This document shows positions 26,210-35,896 of a stretch of DNA of 64,000 nucleotides, in pieces. Position 1 is the stretch's first letter; each line of letters opens with the position of its first letter. The notes below the pieces were generated by a model that was given only the letters and a program-made list of their open reading frames with translations, was not told the origin of the DNA and made no database searches. The DNA is from Rhizobium sp. NLR16a (GTDB lineage Bacteria > Pseudomonadota > Alphaproteobacteria > Rhizobiales > Rhizobiaceae): positions 645,501 through 709,500 of the forward strand of contig NZ_CP072865.1 of NCBI RefSeq assembly GCF_017948245.1. Reading direction: 5' to 3'. A program made the translations under genes and the position numbers.

Positions 26210-27202
26210 TCAGCCGATCTTGATCAGCTTGCCTTCCTTGACCGACTGGACGGCGGCGTCTGCGAGCGCCAGCGCTGCCAGGCCATCGGCGCCGGAGGGG
26301 GCAAACTTCGTGCCCTTCTCGATCGCCGCGATGAAGGCGGCGATCTCGTTGGCATAGGCTTCGGTGTAGCGGGTCATGAAGAAATCATGCAGCGGCGGGC
26401 GGGTGTAACCGTCGCCGTTTGCCACCTCGATCGAGACCGGGCGCTGGTTTTCGGCTGCCGCCATGCCCTTGGAACCGTGCACTTCGATGCGCTGGTCATA
26501 GCCATAGGTGGCGCGGCGGGAGTTGGAGATGATGGCCTGCTTGCCCGAAGCGGTCTGCAGGACCACCGAGACGCTGTCATAATCGCCGGCTTCGCCGATC
26601 GCCTTGTCGACGAGCACGGCGGCGGTCGCCAGCACCGAGACCGGCTCTTCGCCGAGCAGGAAGCGGGCCATATCGAAATCGTGGATCGTCATGTCACGGA
26701 AGATGCCGCCCGAGCGCTTGATATAGTCGACCGGCGGGGCGCCGGGATCACGCGAGGTGATCGTCACCATCTCGACATCACCGATCTTGCCGTCGTCGAT
26801 GACCTTGCGCACCGCCATGAAATGCGGGTCGAAGCGGCGGTTGAAGCCGACCATCAGCTTGGCGCCGGTCGCTTCCACCACCTTGATGCAGGCCTTGACG
26901 CGGGCGACGTCGAGATCAATGGGCTTTTCGCAGAAGATCGCCTTGCCGGCGCGGGCGAAGCGCTCGATCAGGTCGGCATGGGTGTCGGTCGGCGTGCAGA
27001 TGACGACGGCGTCGATATCCTTTGCCGCCTCGATTGCCCCGATGGTGCGGACTTCGCAGCCATAGGCAGAAGCGATTGCTTCCGCCGCCTGCGGAAAGGC
27101 GTCCGCGACCGCAACCAGCGTCGCATTGGCATCGCCGCTGACGGCCTTGGCGTGGACCTTGCCGATGCGGCCGGCGCCGAGAAGACCAAATCTTACAGTC
27201 AT
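26210..27202 (-). CDS. idhA: Inositol 2-dehydrogenase (Gfo/Idh/MocA family)
   Basis: A 330-residue dehydrogenase that oxidises myo-inositol to scyllo-inosose with NAD+. The N-terminal Rossmann fold has GLLGAGRIG (residues 6-14). The catalytic lysine is in C91-E-K-P94. The substrate domain holds the FNRRFDPHF stretch and IHDFDMARFL (Asp/His of the active site). Length matches rhizobial IdhA/IolG. It is transcribed alone here; other inositol genes are not in the window. Inositol and rhizopine use is important for rhizobia in soil and nodules. Confusion with a close MocA paralogue is possible. Confidence 0.88.
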   Translation of the reverse strand: MTVRFGLLGAGRIGKVHAKAVSGDANATLVAVADAFPQAAEAIASAYGCEVRTIGAIEAAKDIDAVVICTPTDTHADLIERFARAGKAIFCEKPIDLDVARVKACIKVVEATGAKLMVGFNRRFDPHFMAVRKVIDDGKIGDVEMVTITSRDPGAPPVDYIKRSGGIFRDMTIHDFDMARFLLGEEPVSVLATAAVLVDKAIGEAGDYDSVSVVLQTASGKQAIISNSRRATYGYDQRIEVHGSKGMAAAENQRPVSIEVANGDGYTRPPLHDFFMTRYTEAYANEIAAFIAAIEKGTKFAPSGADGLAALALADAAVQSVKEGKLIKIG

Positions 27203-27359
27203 TTCAATCTCCCTTGAATTCGGAACAAATAAACCGAATTACCATAAATCTGGAATTTTCATTCCATCATCTGCGCGTCGCGTCAAGCCCGCGACTCTTT
27301 CACATTTGCAAGATTCCAACTAAAGGACAGTGCGACAAAATGCGACCGCGGGGACAGAC

Positions 27360-27644
27360 ATGCAACTGATCGATCCGAATCATCCGGCATACCAGCGCCT
27401 CTGGGTGCGTGTCGGCATCGTTGCCGTCTGCTTCGGCTGGGCCGCGGTCGAGATTATTGGCGGTGATCCCTTCTGGGCGGTGATCTCCGCGGCGGCCGGC
27501 GCCTATGCCTTCTATATGCTGTTCTGGACCTTCAAGCCGCAACAGCAGTCGGCAGAGCCGGCTGCGCAGCCTGGCACCGAGGGAGAGGACGAGGCCGATG
27601 AGACATCCGCCAAAAAGCCCTCGAAAGATGGGCAGGCGGAATAG
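27360..27644 (+). CDS. Small membrane protein, two membrane segments and acidic tail
   Basis: A 94-residue protein starting at ATG 27360 with GGGGA upstream (a GTG at 27330 would add ten residues). Two hydrophobic segments at about residues 16-32 and 38-57 (VGIVAVCFGWAAVEII and PFWAVISAAAGAYAFYMLF) are followed by a charged, Glu/Ala/Lys-rich C-terminal tail of 30 residues. Likely a small inner-membrane protein. The family is common in Rhizobiaceae but has no known role. Confidence 0.75.
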   Translation: MQLIDPNHPAYQRLWVRVGIVAVCFGWAAVEIIGGDPFWAVISAAAGAYAFYMLFWTFKPQQQSAEPAAQPGTEGEDEADETSAKKPSKDGQAE

Positions 27645-27817
27645 TAGCGGGCGATTCGCCGATCAAGAGATCGGCGAGCTCATCGGCTTCGTCGCAGCCG
27701 AAGCGCGCCGCGCTCTTTCCGATGCGCGCCGCGCTTGACATCTTTGTTCGATATTGTCGCAAAGCCGGCGCACGGCTTCGGGTGAAGCGAGCGCGGTCTA
27801 TGCGCATTCCCGTCCTG

Positions 27818-28669
27818 TCAGAGTGACAATTCCCTGGCTTGCGCGTCGATCTTTTCGCAAGCATCCCCGAAGGGATCGCGTATCGGTACAAGTGGCGAGA
27901 CGCCGAGCAGAAGAAGCGCTTTCAAATGCGACCAGCCGCCTCCCAACAAAGGCGCAAAAGATGTCATCACGATGTGTTCCTCGCCATAGAGACGCTGGTA
28001 TTCTGCAAAATTGCAGAAGTTCTCGTGATTGCTGTTTTTCAGATGGAAGGACTCAGCCGCAGCACCTTCGGCAAGGATAGCTTCGTGCGTATCGAGCATG
28101 ACGGCATAGTAGTCGATCGATCGGTCGGGGGCGGGAGCGACCGGTGCAATCGTCGTGCCGTTCACGAGCTCCTTCACCTGGATCAAAACGCCGTTCAGGT
28201 ACAGCGCGTGGCCAGGCGACAGATAAAGATCCGAATGGGGTGTGTGCCCGTCCAGTGCGCGGCGGCAAACTCGGATCGGCACGACGTCTTTTTGCCAGCG
28301 TCCGCCGCTCGTCTTGAAGCTTTGGCGGCCGACCCACTTTACCGCACGGGTGCTGCCATCAGGAAGGGCAACGCGATCACCGATGCTGAGATCCTCGACG
28401 GGCTTCTCACCGCCATCGGTGAGGATCGCCGTTCCCCGCAGGAAGCAATTTGCGCCGCTGCCGCCATGGCCACCGCTCCCGCCGGAACCTCCGTGTCCAC
28501 CGGAGCCGCCCCGTCCCCAACGCCGACCCATCGCTTTGGCCGGAGAGATGGAAATTGCCGTGGCCATGGCTGCCAGGCCGGCAAGGCGAGCACCGGCGGC
28601 TGCCGCTACACCTAGAAAATGTCTGCGCGCCGTGTTGCGCGGTTGCTTCGGATCTTCCGTAGATGACAT
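27818..28669 (-). CDS. Tat-exported Hint-domain protein
   Basis: A 283-residue protein. Residues 12-50 form a Tat signal (RRHFLG with a long hydrophobic stretch ending near SPAKAM). A Gly/Ser/His-rich linker at about residues 50-73 follows. From C75 there is a Hint (hedgehog/intein) domain: C-FLRGTAILTDGGEKPVEDLSIGDRV is the N-block, and HSDLYLSPGHALYL holds the block with the conserved His. Such bacterial Hint proteins are related to inteins and may undergo thioester-type self-processing. The C-terminal splicing residue (His-Asn-Cys/Ser) is not evident, so autocleavage rather than splicing is more likely. Function unknown. Confidence 0.8.
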   Translation of the reverse strand: MSSTEDPKQPRNTARRHFLGVAAAAGARLAGLAAMATAISISPAKAMGRRWGRGGSGGHGGSGGSGGHGGSGANCFLRGTAILTDGGEKPVEDLSIGDRVALPDGSTRAVKWVGRQSFKTSGGRWQKDVVPIRVCRRALDGHTPHSDLYLSPGHALYLNGVLIQVKELVNGTTIAPVAPAPDRSIDYYAVMLDTHEAILAEGAAAESFHLKNSNHENFCNFAEYQRLYGEEHIVMTSFAPLLGGGWSHLKALLLLGVSPLVPIRDPFGDACEKIDAQARELSL

Positions 28670-28975
28670 GTGGGCGGTCTCCTGAAAACATTTAAACCGC
28701 TCGATGCTACAACGTGTTGTATCGCATTCAATTTCGCCAGTTAGCGCTGTGCCCTACTGAAAAGGGCGTAGGCATGGCTGTAGGATCCTGAAAATACGCT
28801 ATGTCCGATACCAAAAAGCAGGAGGTTTATCCGCTACCTCAGCGCGAAATAATCGAACTGAGTACGATGATGATCGGTTGAATCGCGGGAAAACAGCACA
28901 TATAGCGTGCTCGAATTGAGCCGGATGGCGGCTCTCTTCCATAGCGTCGGGAGTTTGCCGGCGTTCGAGATAGCG
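28670..28975. other. Intergenic region, no supported gene
   Basis: 306 bases between two minus-strand genes. A 26-codon ORF runs on the plus strand from ATG 28801 to 28881, but its ribosome binding site is weak and no family is recognised. No terminator hairpin was seen. Confidence 0.4.
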
Positions 28976-29437
28976 TCAGCTTTGCGGCAGGCGGCGCATC
29001 GCCTCGTCGATCAGCAGATTGGCGATCATCATGCGCCTGTTGGCATTGTCGCGGAAAGGCTCTGCGACGCCGTCAGGATGATTGGCCCTGGCAAAGGCGC
29101 GCCGCTTCTCGTTCAGCGTCTGTTGGGTATCGGCGGCAGCGATCGCCAGTTCGGCGGCGATCTCTTCCGGGGCGATGCGGGCGAGGTGGTCCGGCATGAC
29201 CGGTTCCGGCGCCGGCGGGGGAGCCTCCTCGGCCGCAGGCTCGCTGCCCAGATTATCGAAATATGCTTCGCCGATCCGCTGCGATGCGACCGAAATGCCT
29301 TCCATGACATCGAATGCGAGGCCGGTGGCAAGCCCGGATACGCGGTGGGCAGCCGGCCCCTGCGTCTCTTCGACCGGTTCTTCCTCCGCCTTCAGCCGCT
29401 CGAGCACCGATTCAAATACTGATTGTCCGAACAGCAT
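28976..29437 (-). CDS. Hypothetical protein with J-domain-like end
   Basis: A 153-residue cytoplasmic protein. ATG 29437 has AGAGGAAGG upstream; a longer open frame to 29494 lacks a better start. The first 80 residues are amphipathic and followed by a Pro/Glu-rich linker. Residues 110-150 (ADTQQTLNEKRRAFARANHPDGV, then MMIANLLIDEAMRRL) resemble the end of a DnaJ-type helical domain with its H-P-D tripeptide (NHPDGV), suggesting a Hsp70-interacting fold. The standard J-domain length is not fully present, so this is a tentative similarity. Confidence 0.6.
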   Translation of the reverse strand: MLFGQSVFESVLERLKAEEEPVEETQGPAAHRVSGLATGLAFDVMEGISVASQRIGEAYFDNLGSEPAAEEAPPPAPEPVMPDHLARIAPEEIAAELAIAAADTQQTLNEKRRAFARANHPDGVAEPFRDNANRRMMIANLLIDEAMRRLPQS

Positions 29438-29530
29438 GCGCCTTCCTCTCGAAGACGTTAGATCCTGGCAAGATGGTGCAGGGCTTGCGGTCAAATCGGT
29501 GGAGCATGATGTCGCCCGGAAAGCTCACAT

Positions 29531-30538
29531 CTAGCCGCCCTGCTTGCGGCTCTCCTCGAGGATGATGTCGTAGAGCAGCTTGGCGCTCGGCGGCAGCGCC
29601 CGTTCTCTCGCCGTGATCAGGCTGTATGGCTTGACGTTGATGTCGAAATCGATCGGCAGCATGCGCACGTCGGACGCCTTGGCGCCTTGGCTGGCGAGGA
29701 AATGGGCGACATCGACGGCGACGGGGGCGATCGCATCGGTTTCGCAGACGATGGCGCAGGTGAGCAATAGCGAAGAGGTGTTGACGATGTTCCCCGGCAG
29801 CGCCACGCCGCGCGACAGGAAAATGTCTTCGATCGTGCGGCGCAGCAGCGTGCCCGGCGGCTGGAACACCCAGTCGTAATCCCTGACGTCGGAAAGACTG
29901 CTTGTCTTCTTTTTTTTGAGGAGCGGATGGCGGTTGCGCACAATCAGGCAGGCGCGTTCGATGCCAATCTCTTTCACTTCGAACAGGCGCGGGTTGAGGT
30001 CGTCGGGAATGCGGCCGATGATGAAGTCGTGGCGGGCCGCAAGCAGCTCGCGCGCCAGCACATTGCTCGTCTCCACCTGGATGTTGATCTCGATGCCGGG
30101 ATAGGCCTTGCGCACCCTGTTGATCGCCGGCACGACGAGGCTCATGGCCGGCGCCGTCACCGCGCCGATGAACACCGGGCCGCCCTTGCCGCTCTTCAAT
30201 TCGCCGATCTCGCGGCTCGCCTCGCGCAGCTCCAGCAGGATCTTGCGGGCGCGTCTGGCAAGGGCCGCGCCGAAGGTTGTCAGCACCACGCCTCGGGCGA
30301 CGCGTTCATAGAGCGATGTCTTGGTGATCGCCTCCATTTCCGACAGCATGCGCGATGCAGCGGGCTGCGAGATGTTGAGCACATCAGCGGCTGCGGAAAT
30401 TTGTCCGCTATCTTCGATTGCGACGATGATGCGCAGGTGATTTAGCTTAAGTCCCGAACGGAGAAAGCTGTCGTCGCCAAAATTGTCGCTGTGGATATCG
30501 ACGTGATCCATCGAAACGGGCTCTGAAACGATCGTCAT
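29531..30538 (-). CDS. gbpR: LysR-family regulator of the chvE locus (GbpR-like)
   Basis: A 335-residue LysR-type regulator with a helix-turn-helix at about residues 45-65 (AAADVLNISQPAASRMLSEME) and a substrate-binding domain beyond residue 110. GbpR of Agrobacterium controls the galactose-binding protein ChvE in response to sugars; here the gene is divergent from the chvE homologue across 271 bp, the same arrangement. ATG 30538 has GGGGAGG 8 bases upstream, so a longer frame to 30568 is not used. A run of lysines (LLKKKKTSS) in the effector domain is unusual. Symbol by synteny. Confidence 0.88.
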   Translation of the reverse strand: MTIVSEPVSMDHVDIHSDNFGDDSFLRSGLKLNHLRIIVAIEDSGQISAAADVLNISQPAASRMLSEMEAITKTSLYERVARGVVLTTFGAALARRARKILLELREASREIGELKSGKGGPVFIGAVTAPAMSLVVPAINRVRKAYPGIEINIQVETSNVLARELLAARHDFIIGRIPDDLNPRLFEVKEIGIERACLIVRNRHPLLKKKKTSSLSDVRDYDWVFQPPGTLLRRTIEDIFLSRGVALPGNIVNTSSLLLTCAIVCETDAIAPVAVDVAHFLASQGAKASDVRMLPIDFDINVKPYSLITARERALPPSAKLLYDIILEESRKQGG

Positions 30539-30809
30539 GGTTGCAGCCTCCCCACTGCGCTCCATCAAAAGTAATACTTTTTAACGATATACCAAAATTG
30601 TTATGCACATTACCACTTATTCTATTTGACAGTTATAGGAATCCATACCAGTTTGCCGCCGTGTGCTGGTTGGCACTCAACACGTGTGAGATCGTGGAGG
30701 AGACCTACTTCGTTTCTCACCATCTGAAGTAACTATCCAATACGGAACCTGCCACAGTTTCGGGGCGGGCGATTTTTCGTCCGCTGCTCTATTAACAAGG
30801 GAGAGAGAA
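30539..30809. promoter_or_regulatory. Divergent gbpR-chvE promoter region
   Basis: 271 bases between divergent genes, AT-rich at 30570-30640. A consensus-like TTGACA lies at 30626-30631 on the plus strand, but no matching -10 at 16-18 bp is obvious. GTGAGA (30685-30690) and TCTCAC (30714-30719) form a loose dyad that could be a GbpR site. A GGGAGAGA site precedes the chvE ATG. Confidence 0.4.
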
Positions 30810-31874
30810 ATGAAATCCATTATCTCATTGATGGCCGCGGCTGCCTTCGGCGTCGCTTCGTTCGTTGCACCGGCGATGGCCGCCGACAAGGGCACCGTCG
30901 GCATTGCCATGCCGACCAAGGCTTCGGCCCGCTGGATCGACGACGGCAACAACATCGTCAAGCAGCTGCAGGCTGCCGGTTACGGCACCGACCTGCAGTA
31001 TGGCGACGACGACATTCCGAACCAGCTGTCGCAGATCGAAAACATGGTGACCAAGGGCGTCAAGGTCCTCGTCATCGCTTCGATCGACGGCACCACGCTG
31101 TCCGACGTTCTGCAGAAGGCACACGACGCCGGCATCAAGGTCATCGCTTATGACCGTCTGATCCGCGATTCGGGCAACGTCGACTACTACGCCACCTTCG
31201 ACAACTTCCAGGTCGGCGTTCTTCAGGCCAACTCCATCGTTGACGGCCTCGGCCTCAAGGACGGCAAGGGCCCGTTCAACATCGAACTCTTCGGCGGCTC
31301 GCCGGACGACAACAACGCCTTCTTCTTCTATGATGGCGCAATGTCCGTCCTGCAGCCCTACATCGACTCGGGCAAGCTCGTCGTGAAGTCCGGCCAGACC
31401 GGCATGGACAAGGTCGGCACGCTGCGTTGGGATCCGGCAACGGCCCAGGCCCGCATGGACAACCTGCTCTCGGCAAACTACACCGACGCCAAGGTCGATG
31501 CCGTCCTGTCTCCCTATGACGGCCTCTCGATCGGCATCATCTCCTCGCTGAAGGGCGTTGGTTACGGTACGGCTGCTCAGCCGCTGCCGATCGTCACCGG
31601 CCAGGACGCTGAAATCCCGTCGGTCAAGTCGATCATTGCTGGCGAACAGCACTCGACGATCTTCAAGGACACCCGCGAACTCGCCAAGGTCACGGTTGCC
31701 ATGGTCGATGCCGTCATGTCCGGCAAGGAGCCTGAGGTCAACGACACCAAGACCTACGACAACGGCGTCAAGGTCGTTCCGTCCTATCTGCTGAAGCCGG
31801 TTGCCGTCGACAAGACCAACTACAAGCAGATCCTCGTCGACAGCGGTTACTACACCGAAGACAAGCTGAAGTAA
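30810..31874 (+). CDS. chvE: Multiple-sugar periplasmic binding protein ChvE
   Basis: A 354-residue binding protein with a signal peptide (ends APAMAADKG). The mature start [19 protein letters not shown] is the ChvE ligand-site sequence. Known ChvE binds galactose, glucose, arabinose and other plant monosaccharides and, in Agrobacterium, presents them to VirA; no virA is in this window. It is followed by a terminator-like hairpin and then the Ggu ATPase and permease, so it can be expressed at higher level than they are. In Rhizobium it serves sugar uptake and chemotaxis. Start and length match the family. Confidence 0.93.
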   Translation: MKSIISLMAAAAFGVASFVAPAMAADKGTVGIAMPTKASARWIDDGNNIVKQLQAAGYGTDLQYGDDDIPNQLSQIENMVTKGVKVLVIASIDGTTLSDVLQKAHDAGIKVIAYDRLIRDSGNVDYYATFDNFQVGVLQANSIVDGLGLKDGKGPFNIELFGGSPDDNNAFFFYDGAMSVLQPYIDSGKLVVKSGQTGMDKVGTLRWDPATAQARMDNLLSANYTDAKVDAVLSPYDGLSIGIISSLKGVGYGTAAQPLPIVTGQDAEIPSVKSIIAGEQHSTIFKDTRELAKVTVAMVDAVMSGKEPEVNDTKTYDNGVKVVPSYLLKPVAVDKTNYKQILVDSGYYTEDKLK

Positions 31875-31884
31875 GTTAAGCTGG

Positions 31885-31924
31885 AGGCCGGAGCTCGCGC
31901 TTGCGGGTTCCGGCCTTCGATTTT
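31885..31924 (+). terminator. Hairpin between chvE and gguA
   Basis: Perfect 8-bp arms at 31885-31892 and 31909-31916 with a GC-rich loop, followed by TCGATTTT. As gguA follows 47 bp later, it is likely a partial terminator or mRNA 3' stabiliser that lets chvE message exceed gguAB message. Confidence 0.6.
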
Positions 31925-31970
31925 ATGATTACCCATCCATTGACGGGCTGGGGGCGCTGGAACTTTGACT

Positions 31971-33509
31971 ATGGACAATACCATCCTCGAAATGCGGAGC
32001 ATCACCAAGACGTTCCCGGGCGTCAAGGCGCTGGAGAACGTGAACCTCAAGGTTCGCAAGGGTGAAATTCACGCATTGGTAGGCGAAAACGGGGCCGGCA
32101 AATCGACCCTGATGAAAGTGCTATCGGGCGTCTATCCCACCGGAAGTTATGACGGCGACATCGTCTATGAAGGCGAGACGCGCAACTTCAAGGCGCTGAG
32201 GGACTCCGAAGAAATCGGCATCGTCATCATCCACCAGGAACTGGCGCTGGTGCCGTTGCTGTCGATCGGCGAAAACATTTTCCTCGGCAACGAGAATGCC
32301 AAGAGCGGCGTCATCAGCTGGGACGAGACCTTCAATCGCACGAAGCAGCTGCTCAAGAAAGTCGGCCTGTCCGAATCTCCGAACACGCTGGTGACCGACA
32401 TCGGTGTCGGCAAGCAGCAGCTCGTCGAGATCGCCAAGGCGCTGTCGAAGAGCGTCAAGCTGCTCATCCTCGACGAGCCGACGGCGTCGCTCAACGAAAG
32501 CGATTCCGATGCGCTGCTCACCCTGCTGATGGAGTTCCGCAAGCAGGGCATCACCTCCATCATCATTTCCCACAAACTGAACGAGATCCGCAAGGTCGCC
32601 GACCAGATCACCGTCCTGCGCGACGGCATGACCGTCAAGACGCTCGACTGTCACGCCGACGAGATCAGCGAAGACATTATCATCCGCAACATGGTCGGCC
32701 GCGATCTCGAAGACCGCTATCCCCCGCGTTCGGTGCCGATCGGCGAAACCATTCTCGAAGTGAAGAATTGGAACGCCTATCACCAGCAGCACCGCGACCG
32801 CCAGGTCCTGCACAATATCAACGTTACCGTTCGCAAGGGCGAAGTTGTCGGTATCGCCGGGCTGATGGGGGCAGGGCGCACCGAATTCGCCATGAGCCTG
32901 TTCGGCAAGTCCTATGGCCACAAGGTCTCGGGCGAGGCGCTGATGCACGGCAAGCCGGTCGACGTCAGCACCGTGCGCAAGGCGATCGACGCCGGCCTCG
33001 CCTACGTCACCGAAGACCGCAAGCAGCTCGGCCTGGTGCTCAACGACACGATCCTGCACAACACGACGCTCGTCAATCTGAAGGCGGTGTCGAATGCCTC
33101 GGTGATCGACAGCGTCAAGGAATCGCGGGTTGCCACCGACTATCGGTCGAAGCTGCGTATCCGTTCCTCGAGCATCTTCCAGGAGACGGTCAATCTCTCC
33201 GGCGGCAACCAGCAGAAGGTGGTTCTGTCGAAGTGGCTGTTTTCCGGTCCCGATGTCCTGATCCTGGACGAGCCGACGCGCGGCATCGATGTCGGCGCGA
33301 AATACGAAATCTACACTATCATCAACCAGCTTGCCGCCGATGGGAAAGGCGTTCTGATGATCTCATCGGAAATGCCGGAACTGCTTGGCACTTGTGACCG
33401 CATCTACGTGATGAACGAAGGACGCATCGTCGCTGAACTGCCGAAGGGAGAAGCAAGCCAGGAAACCATCATGCGCGCTATCATGCGCTCAGGGGAGAAG
33501 AAACAATGA
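31971..33509 (+). CDS. gguA: Sugar ABC transporter ATP-binding protein GguA
   Basis: A 512-residue duplicated ATPase. The first domain has Walker [10 protein letters not shown] and Walker B LLILDEP; the second has the GLMGAGRTE variant Walker A usual for the degenerate C-terminal half, a normal signature (LSGGNQQ) and LILDEPTRG. This is the RbsA/AraG type, unlike the short single-domain ATPases elsewhere in the window. ATG 31971 follows a TTG alternative six bases upstream. Its stop codon overlaps the start of the permease gene by four bases. Energises uptake of sugars captured by ChvE. Confidence 0.92.
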   Translation: MDNTILEMRSITKTFPGVKALENVNLKVRKGEIHALVGENGAGKSTLMKVLSGVYPTGSYDGDIVYEGETRNFKALRDSEEIGIVIIHQELALVPLLSIGENIFLGNENAKSGVISWDETFNRTKQLLKKVGLSESPNTLVTDIGVGKQQLVEIAKALSKSVKLLILDEPTASLNESDSDALLTLLMEFRKQGITSIIISHKLNEIRKVADQITVLRDGMTVKTLDCHADEISEDIIIRNMVGRDLEDRYPPRSVPIGETILEVKNWNAYHQQHRDRQVLHNINVTVRKGEVVGIAGLMGAGRTEFAMSLFGKSYGHKVSGEALMHGKPVDVSTVRKAIDAGLAYVTEDRKQLGLVLNDTILHNTTLVNLKAVSNASVIDSVKESRVATDYRSKLRIRSSSIFQETVNLSGGNQQKVVLSKWLFSGPDVLILDEPTRGIDVGAKYEIYTIINQLAADGKGVLMISSEMPELLGTCDRIYVMNEGRIVAELPKGEASQETIMRAIMRSGEKKQ

Positions 33510-34717
33510 CGCCGATCAATCAACCCATCGCTGAGCAGGGGCGTGTCGTCTCGATCGGAGACTATATCCGCGGCAACATCCGCGAATACGGCATGTTCAT
33601 CGCACTCATCGCGATCATGGTGTTCTTCCAGTTCTCGACCGGTGGCGTTCTCTTCAGGCCGCTCAATCTGACCAACATCATTCTGCAGAACTCCTTCATC
33701 GTCATCATGGCGCTCGGCATGCTGCTGGTCATCGTCGCCGGCCATATCGACCTTTCCGTCGGGTCGGTCGTCGGCTTCATCGGCGCCATCGCCGGGGTGA
33801 TGACGGTGCAGTGGCACGTCAATTATGTCCTGGCGGGTGTCGTCTGCCTGGCGCTCGGCGCGCTGGTCGGCGGCCTGCAGGGCTATTTCGTCGCCTATCA
33901 CAAGATCCCGTCCTTCATCGTCACGCTCGCTGGCATGCTGGTTTTCCGTGGCCTGACGCTGTTCGTGATGACGGCATCGGGCACCGGCACCAGCATCGGT
34001 CCGTTCCCGCCGGAGTTCCAGCTGATCAGCATCGGCTTCCTGCCCAACCTCATCGACATGGGCGGCATCAACTCGACCTCGATCATCCTGACCGTCGTCG
34101 GCGCCGTCACTCTCTTCTACCTGGCCTGGCGCAAGCGCCTGTCGAACGAGAAGCATGGCAATGACGTCGAACCGATGGGCTTCTTCCTGGCCCAGAACAT
34201 CATAGTCTCGCTTGCCATCCTGGGGCTCGGCTACCAGCTGTCAATCTATCGCGGCTTCCCGAACGTGCTTGTCGTCATGCTCGTCCTCGTCGCTGCCTAT
34301 GCCTTCATTACTCGCCGTACCACGATCGGCCGGCGCATCTACGCCATGGGCGGCAACGAGAAGGCGACCAAGCTTTCCGGTATCAATACCGAGCGGCTGA
34401 CCTTCCTGACCTTCGCCAATATGGGCCTGCTTGCCGGTCTGGCCGGCCTGATCGTGGCGCTGCGCCTCAACTCGGCGACGGCCAAGGGCGGTTTCGGTCT
34501 CGAGCTCGACGTCATCGCCGCCTGCTTCATCGGCGGCGCGTCGGCCCAGGGCGGCGTCGGCAAGGTGACGGGTGCGGTGATCGGCGCGCTTATCATGGGC
34601 ATCATGAACAACGGCATGTCGATCCACGGTCTCGGCACCGACTCGCAGCAGATGGTCAAGGGTGCGGTGCTTCTCGCCGCCGTGTTCTTCGACGTCTACA
34701 ACAAGAACAAGGGCTGA
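33506..34717 (+). CDS. gguB: Sugar ABC transporter permease GguB
   Basis: A 403-residue permease with about ten to twelve membrane segments, the family motif [15 protein letters not shown] near residue 80 and [12 protein letters not shown] before the last segments. A central insertion is larger than in RbsC, as in known GguB/XylH-like permeases. The start codon overlaps the gguA stop (ATGA), indicating translational coupling. It forms the channel of the ChvE-dependent importer. Confidence 0.93.
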   Translation: MTPINQPIAEQGRVVSIGDYIRGNIREYGMFIALIAIMVFFQFSTGGVLFRPLNLTNIILQNSFIVIMALGMLLVIVAGHIDLSVGSVVGFIGAIAGVMTVQWHVNYVLAGVVCLALGALVGGLQGYFVAYHKIPSFIVTLAGMLVFRGLTLFVMTASGTGTSIGPFPPEFQLISIGFLPNLIDMGGINSTSIILTVVGAVTLFYLAWRKRLSNEKHGNDVEPMGFFLAQNIIVSLAILGLGYQLSIYRGFPNVLVVMLVLVAAYAFITRRTTIGRRIYAMGGNEKATKLSGINTERLTFLTFANMGLLAGLAGLIVALRLNSATAKGGFGLELDVIAACFIGGASAQGGVGKVTGAVIGALIMGIMNNGMSIHGLGTDSQQMVKGAVLLAAVFFDVYNKNKG

Positions 34718-34764
34718 GCGCCTAAGCGCAGCCCAGGCATTCGCAGTCATATGAATGATGGATT

Positions 34765-34801
34765 CCGGCTCCCGTGGGAGCCGGACGGGCGGAGCTTTTT
34801 C
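34765..34801 (+). terminator. Hairpin between gguB and gguC
   Basis: Perfect 9-bp arms CCGGCTCCC (34765-34773) and GGGAGCCGG (34776-34784), followed within 12 bases by CTTTTTCT. It is a plausible attenuator or weak terminator separating transport from catabolic genes. Confidence 0.55.
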
Positions 34802-34833
34802 TAAAACTCGCCGAAACGAGAAGGATTGAAGTC

Positions 34834-35829
34834 GTGCTTATTTCCCAGATCAAGGGTGCCAACGGAGAGATCGTCGTCGCCGTGCGCGAGCAGGGCGGCG
34901 CGGCCAGGTCGGTCAACAACGCCGGCAGCGTCTATGCGCTGGCGATGGAAGCCGCCGACGGCGGCAAGTCGCTTGCCGCTGTTATCGAGGCCCATGGTTA
35001 CGGCGAGACCGTCGACCTTGAGAAGGCTTATGCTGAAGGCCGCTTCCTGCCGCCGATCACCCATCCCGACGCCGCCCACCTGCATCTGACCGGCACCGGC
35101 CTCACCCATCTCGGCTCTGCCGCCACTCGTGATTCCATGCACAAGAAGACCACCGAGGCGGCCGAGGAAACGCTGACCGACTCGATGAAGATGTTCAAGA
35201 TGGGGCTGGAGAACGGCAAGCCGAAGGCTGGCAAAAAGGGCGTGCAGCCCGAATGGTTCTACAAGGGCAACGGCTATGGCACGGCTGCCCCCGGTGCTCC
35301 GCTCGTCTCGCCCTCCTTCGCGCTTGACGGCGGCGAAGAGCCTGAGATGGCGGGCATCTATGTCATCGCCAAGGACGGCTCGCCGTTCCGCATCGGTTTT
35401 GCCCTGTCGAACGAGTTTTCGGACCACGTCACCGAACGGATCAACTATCTCTATCTGGCCCACTCGAAACTGCGCCCGGCGGCCTATGGTCCGGAAATCC
35501 GCATCGGCGCCGCGCCCGACGATATCCGCGGCACTTCGCGCATCAAGCGCGGCGACAAGGTGATCTTCGAAAAGCCCTTCCTGTCGGGTGAGGCGAACAT
35601 GTCGCACACCTTTGCGAACCTCGAATATCACCATTTCAAATATGGCCTCTTCCGTGTTCCGGGCGATGTCCATGTCCATATGTTCGGCACGGCGACGCTG
35701 TCCTTTGCCGACGGCATCAAGACGGAAGAGGGGGACCTCTTCGAGATCGAAGTCGCCGAATTCGGCCTGCCGCTGCGCAATCCGCTGAAGGTGGCGGCCG
35801 AAGAAGAGATTGTTGTCAAGCAACTCTGA
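34834..35829 (+). CDS. gguC: GguC / AraD1-family protein (probable 2-keto-3-deoxyarabinonate dehydratase)
   Basis: A 331-residue protein matching GguC, which Agrobacterium carries at the same position. It has a C-terminal fold resembling the fumarylacetoacetate hydrolase superfamily (region around SNEFSDHVTERIN, then AAPDDIRGTSRIKRGD). Related AraD1 proteins are linked to the dehydration of 2-keto-3-deoxy-L-arabinonate. The neighbours, an arabinonate dehydratase and an alpha-ketoglutarate semialdehyde dehydrogenase, flank exactly that step, so I infer this role. GTG 34834 with GAAGG upstream is preferred; the ORF is open to 34774. No experimental function is known to me for GguC itself. Confidence 0.8.
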   Translation: MLISQIKGANGEIVVAVREQGGAARSVNNAGSVYALAMEAADGGKSLAAVIEAHGYGETVDLEKAYAEGRFLPPITHPDAAHLHLTGTGLTHLGSAATRDSMHKKTTEAAEETLTDSMKMFKMGLENGKPKAGKKGVQPEWFYKGNGYGTAAPGAPLVSPSFALDGGEEPEMAGIYVIAKDGSPFRIGFALSNEFSDHVTERINYLYLAHSKLRPAAYGPEIRIGAAPDDIRGTSRIKRGDKVIFEKPFLSGEANMSHTFANLEYHHFKYGLFRVPGDVHVHMFGTATLSFADGIKTEEGDLFEIEVAEFGLPLRNPLKVAAEEEIVVKQL

Positions 35830-35896
35830 TTTTCGAGGCCTGGCCGCGTCGGCGGCCGGCCGTGTTTGTAAACGGTAAAGGAGGCTTGTTGGGCCC

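Noticed and set aside
28801..28881. 26-codon plus-strand ORF in the gap before the J-domain-like gene
   Set aside because: Weak upstream purine site and no recognised sequence; kept only as a note.
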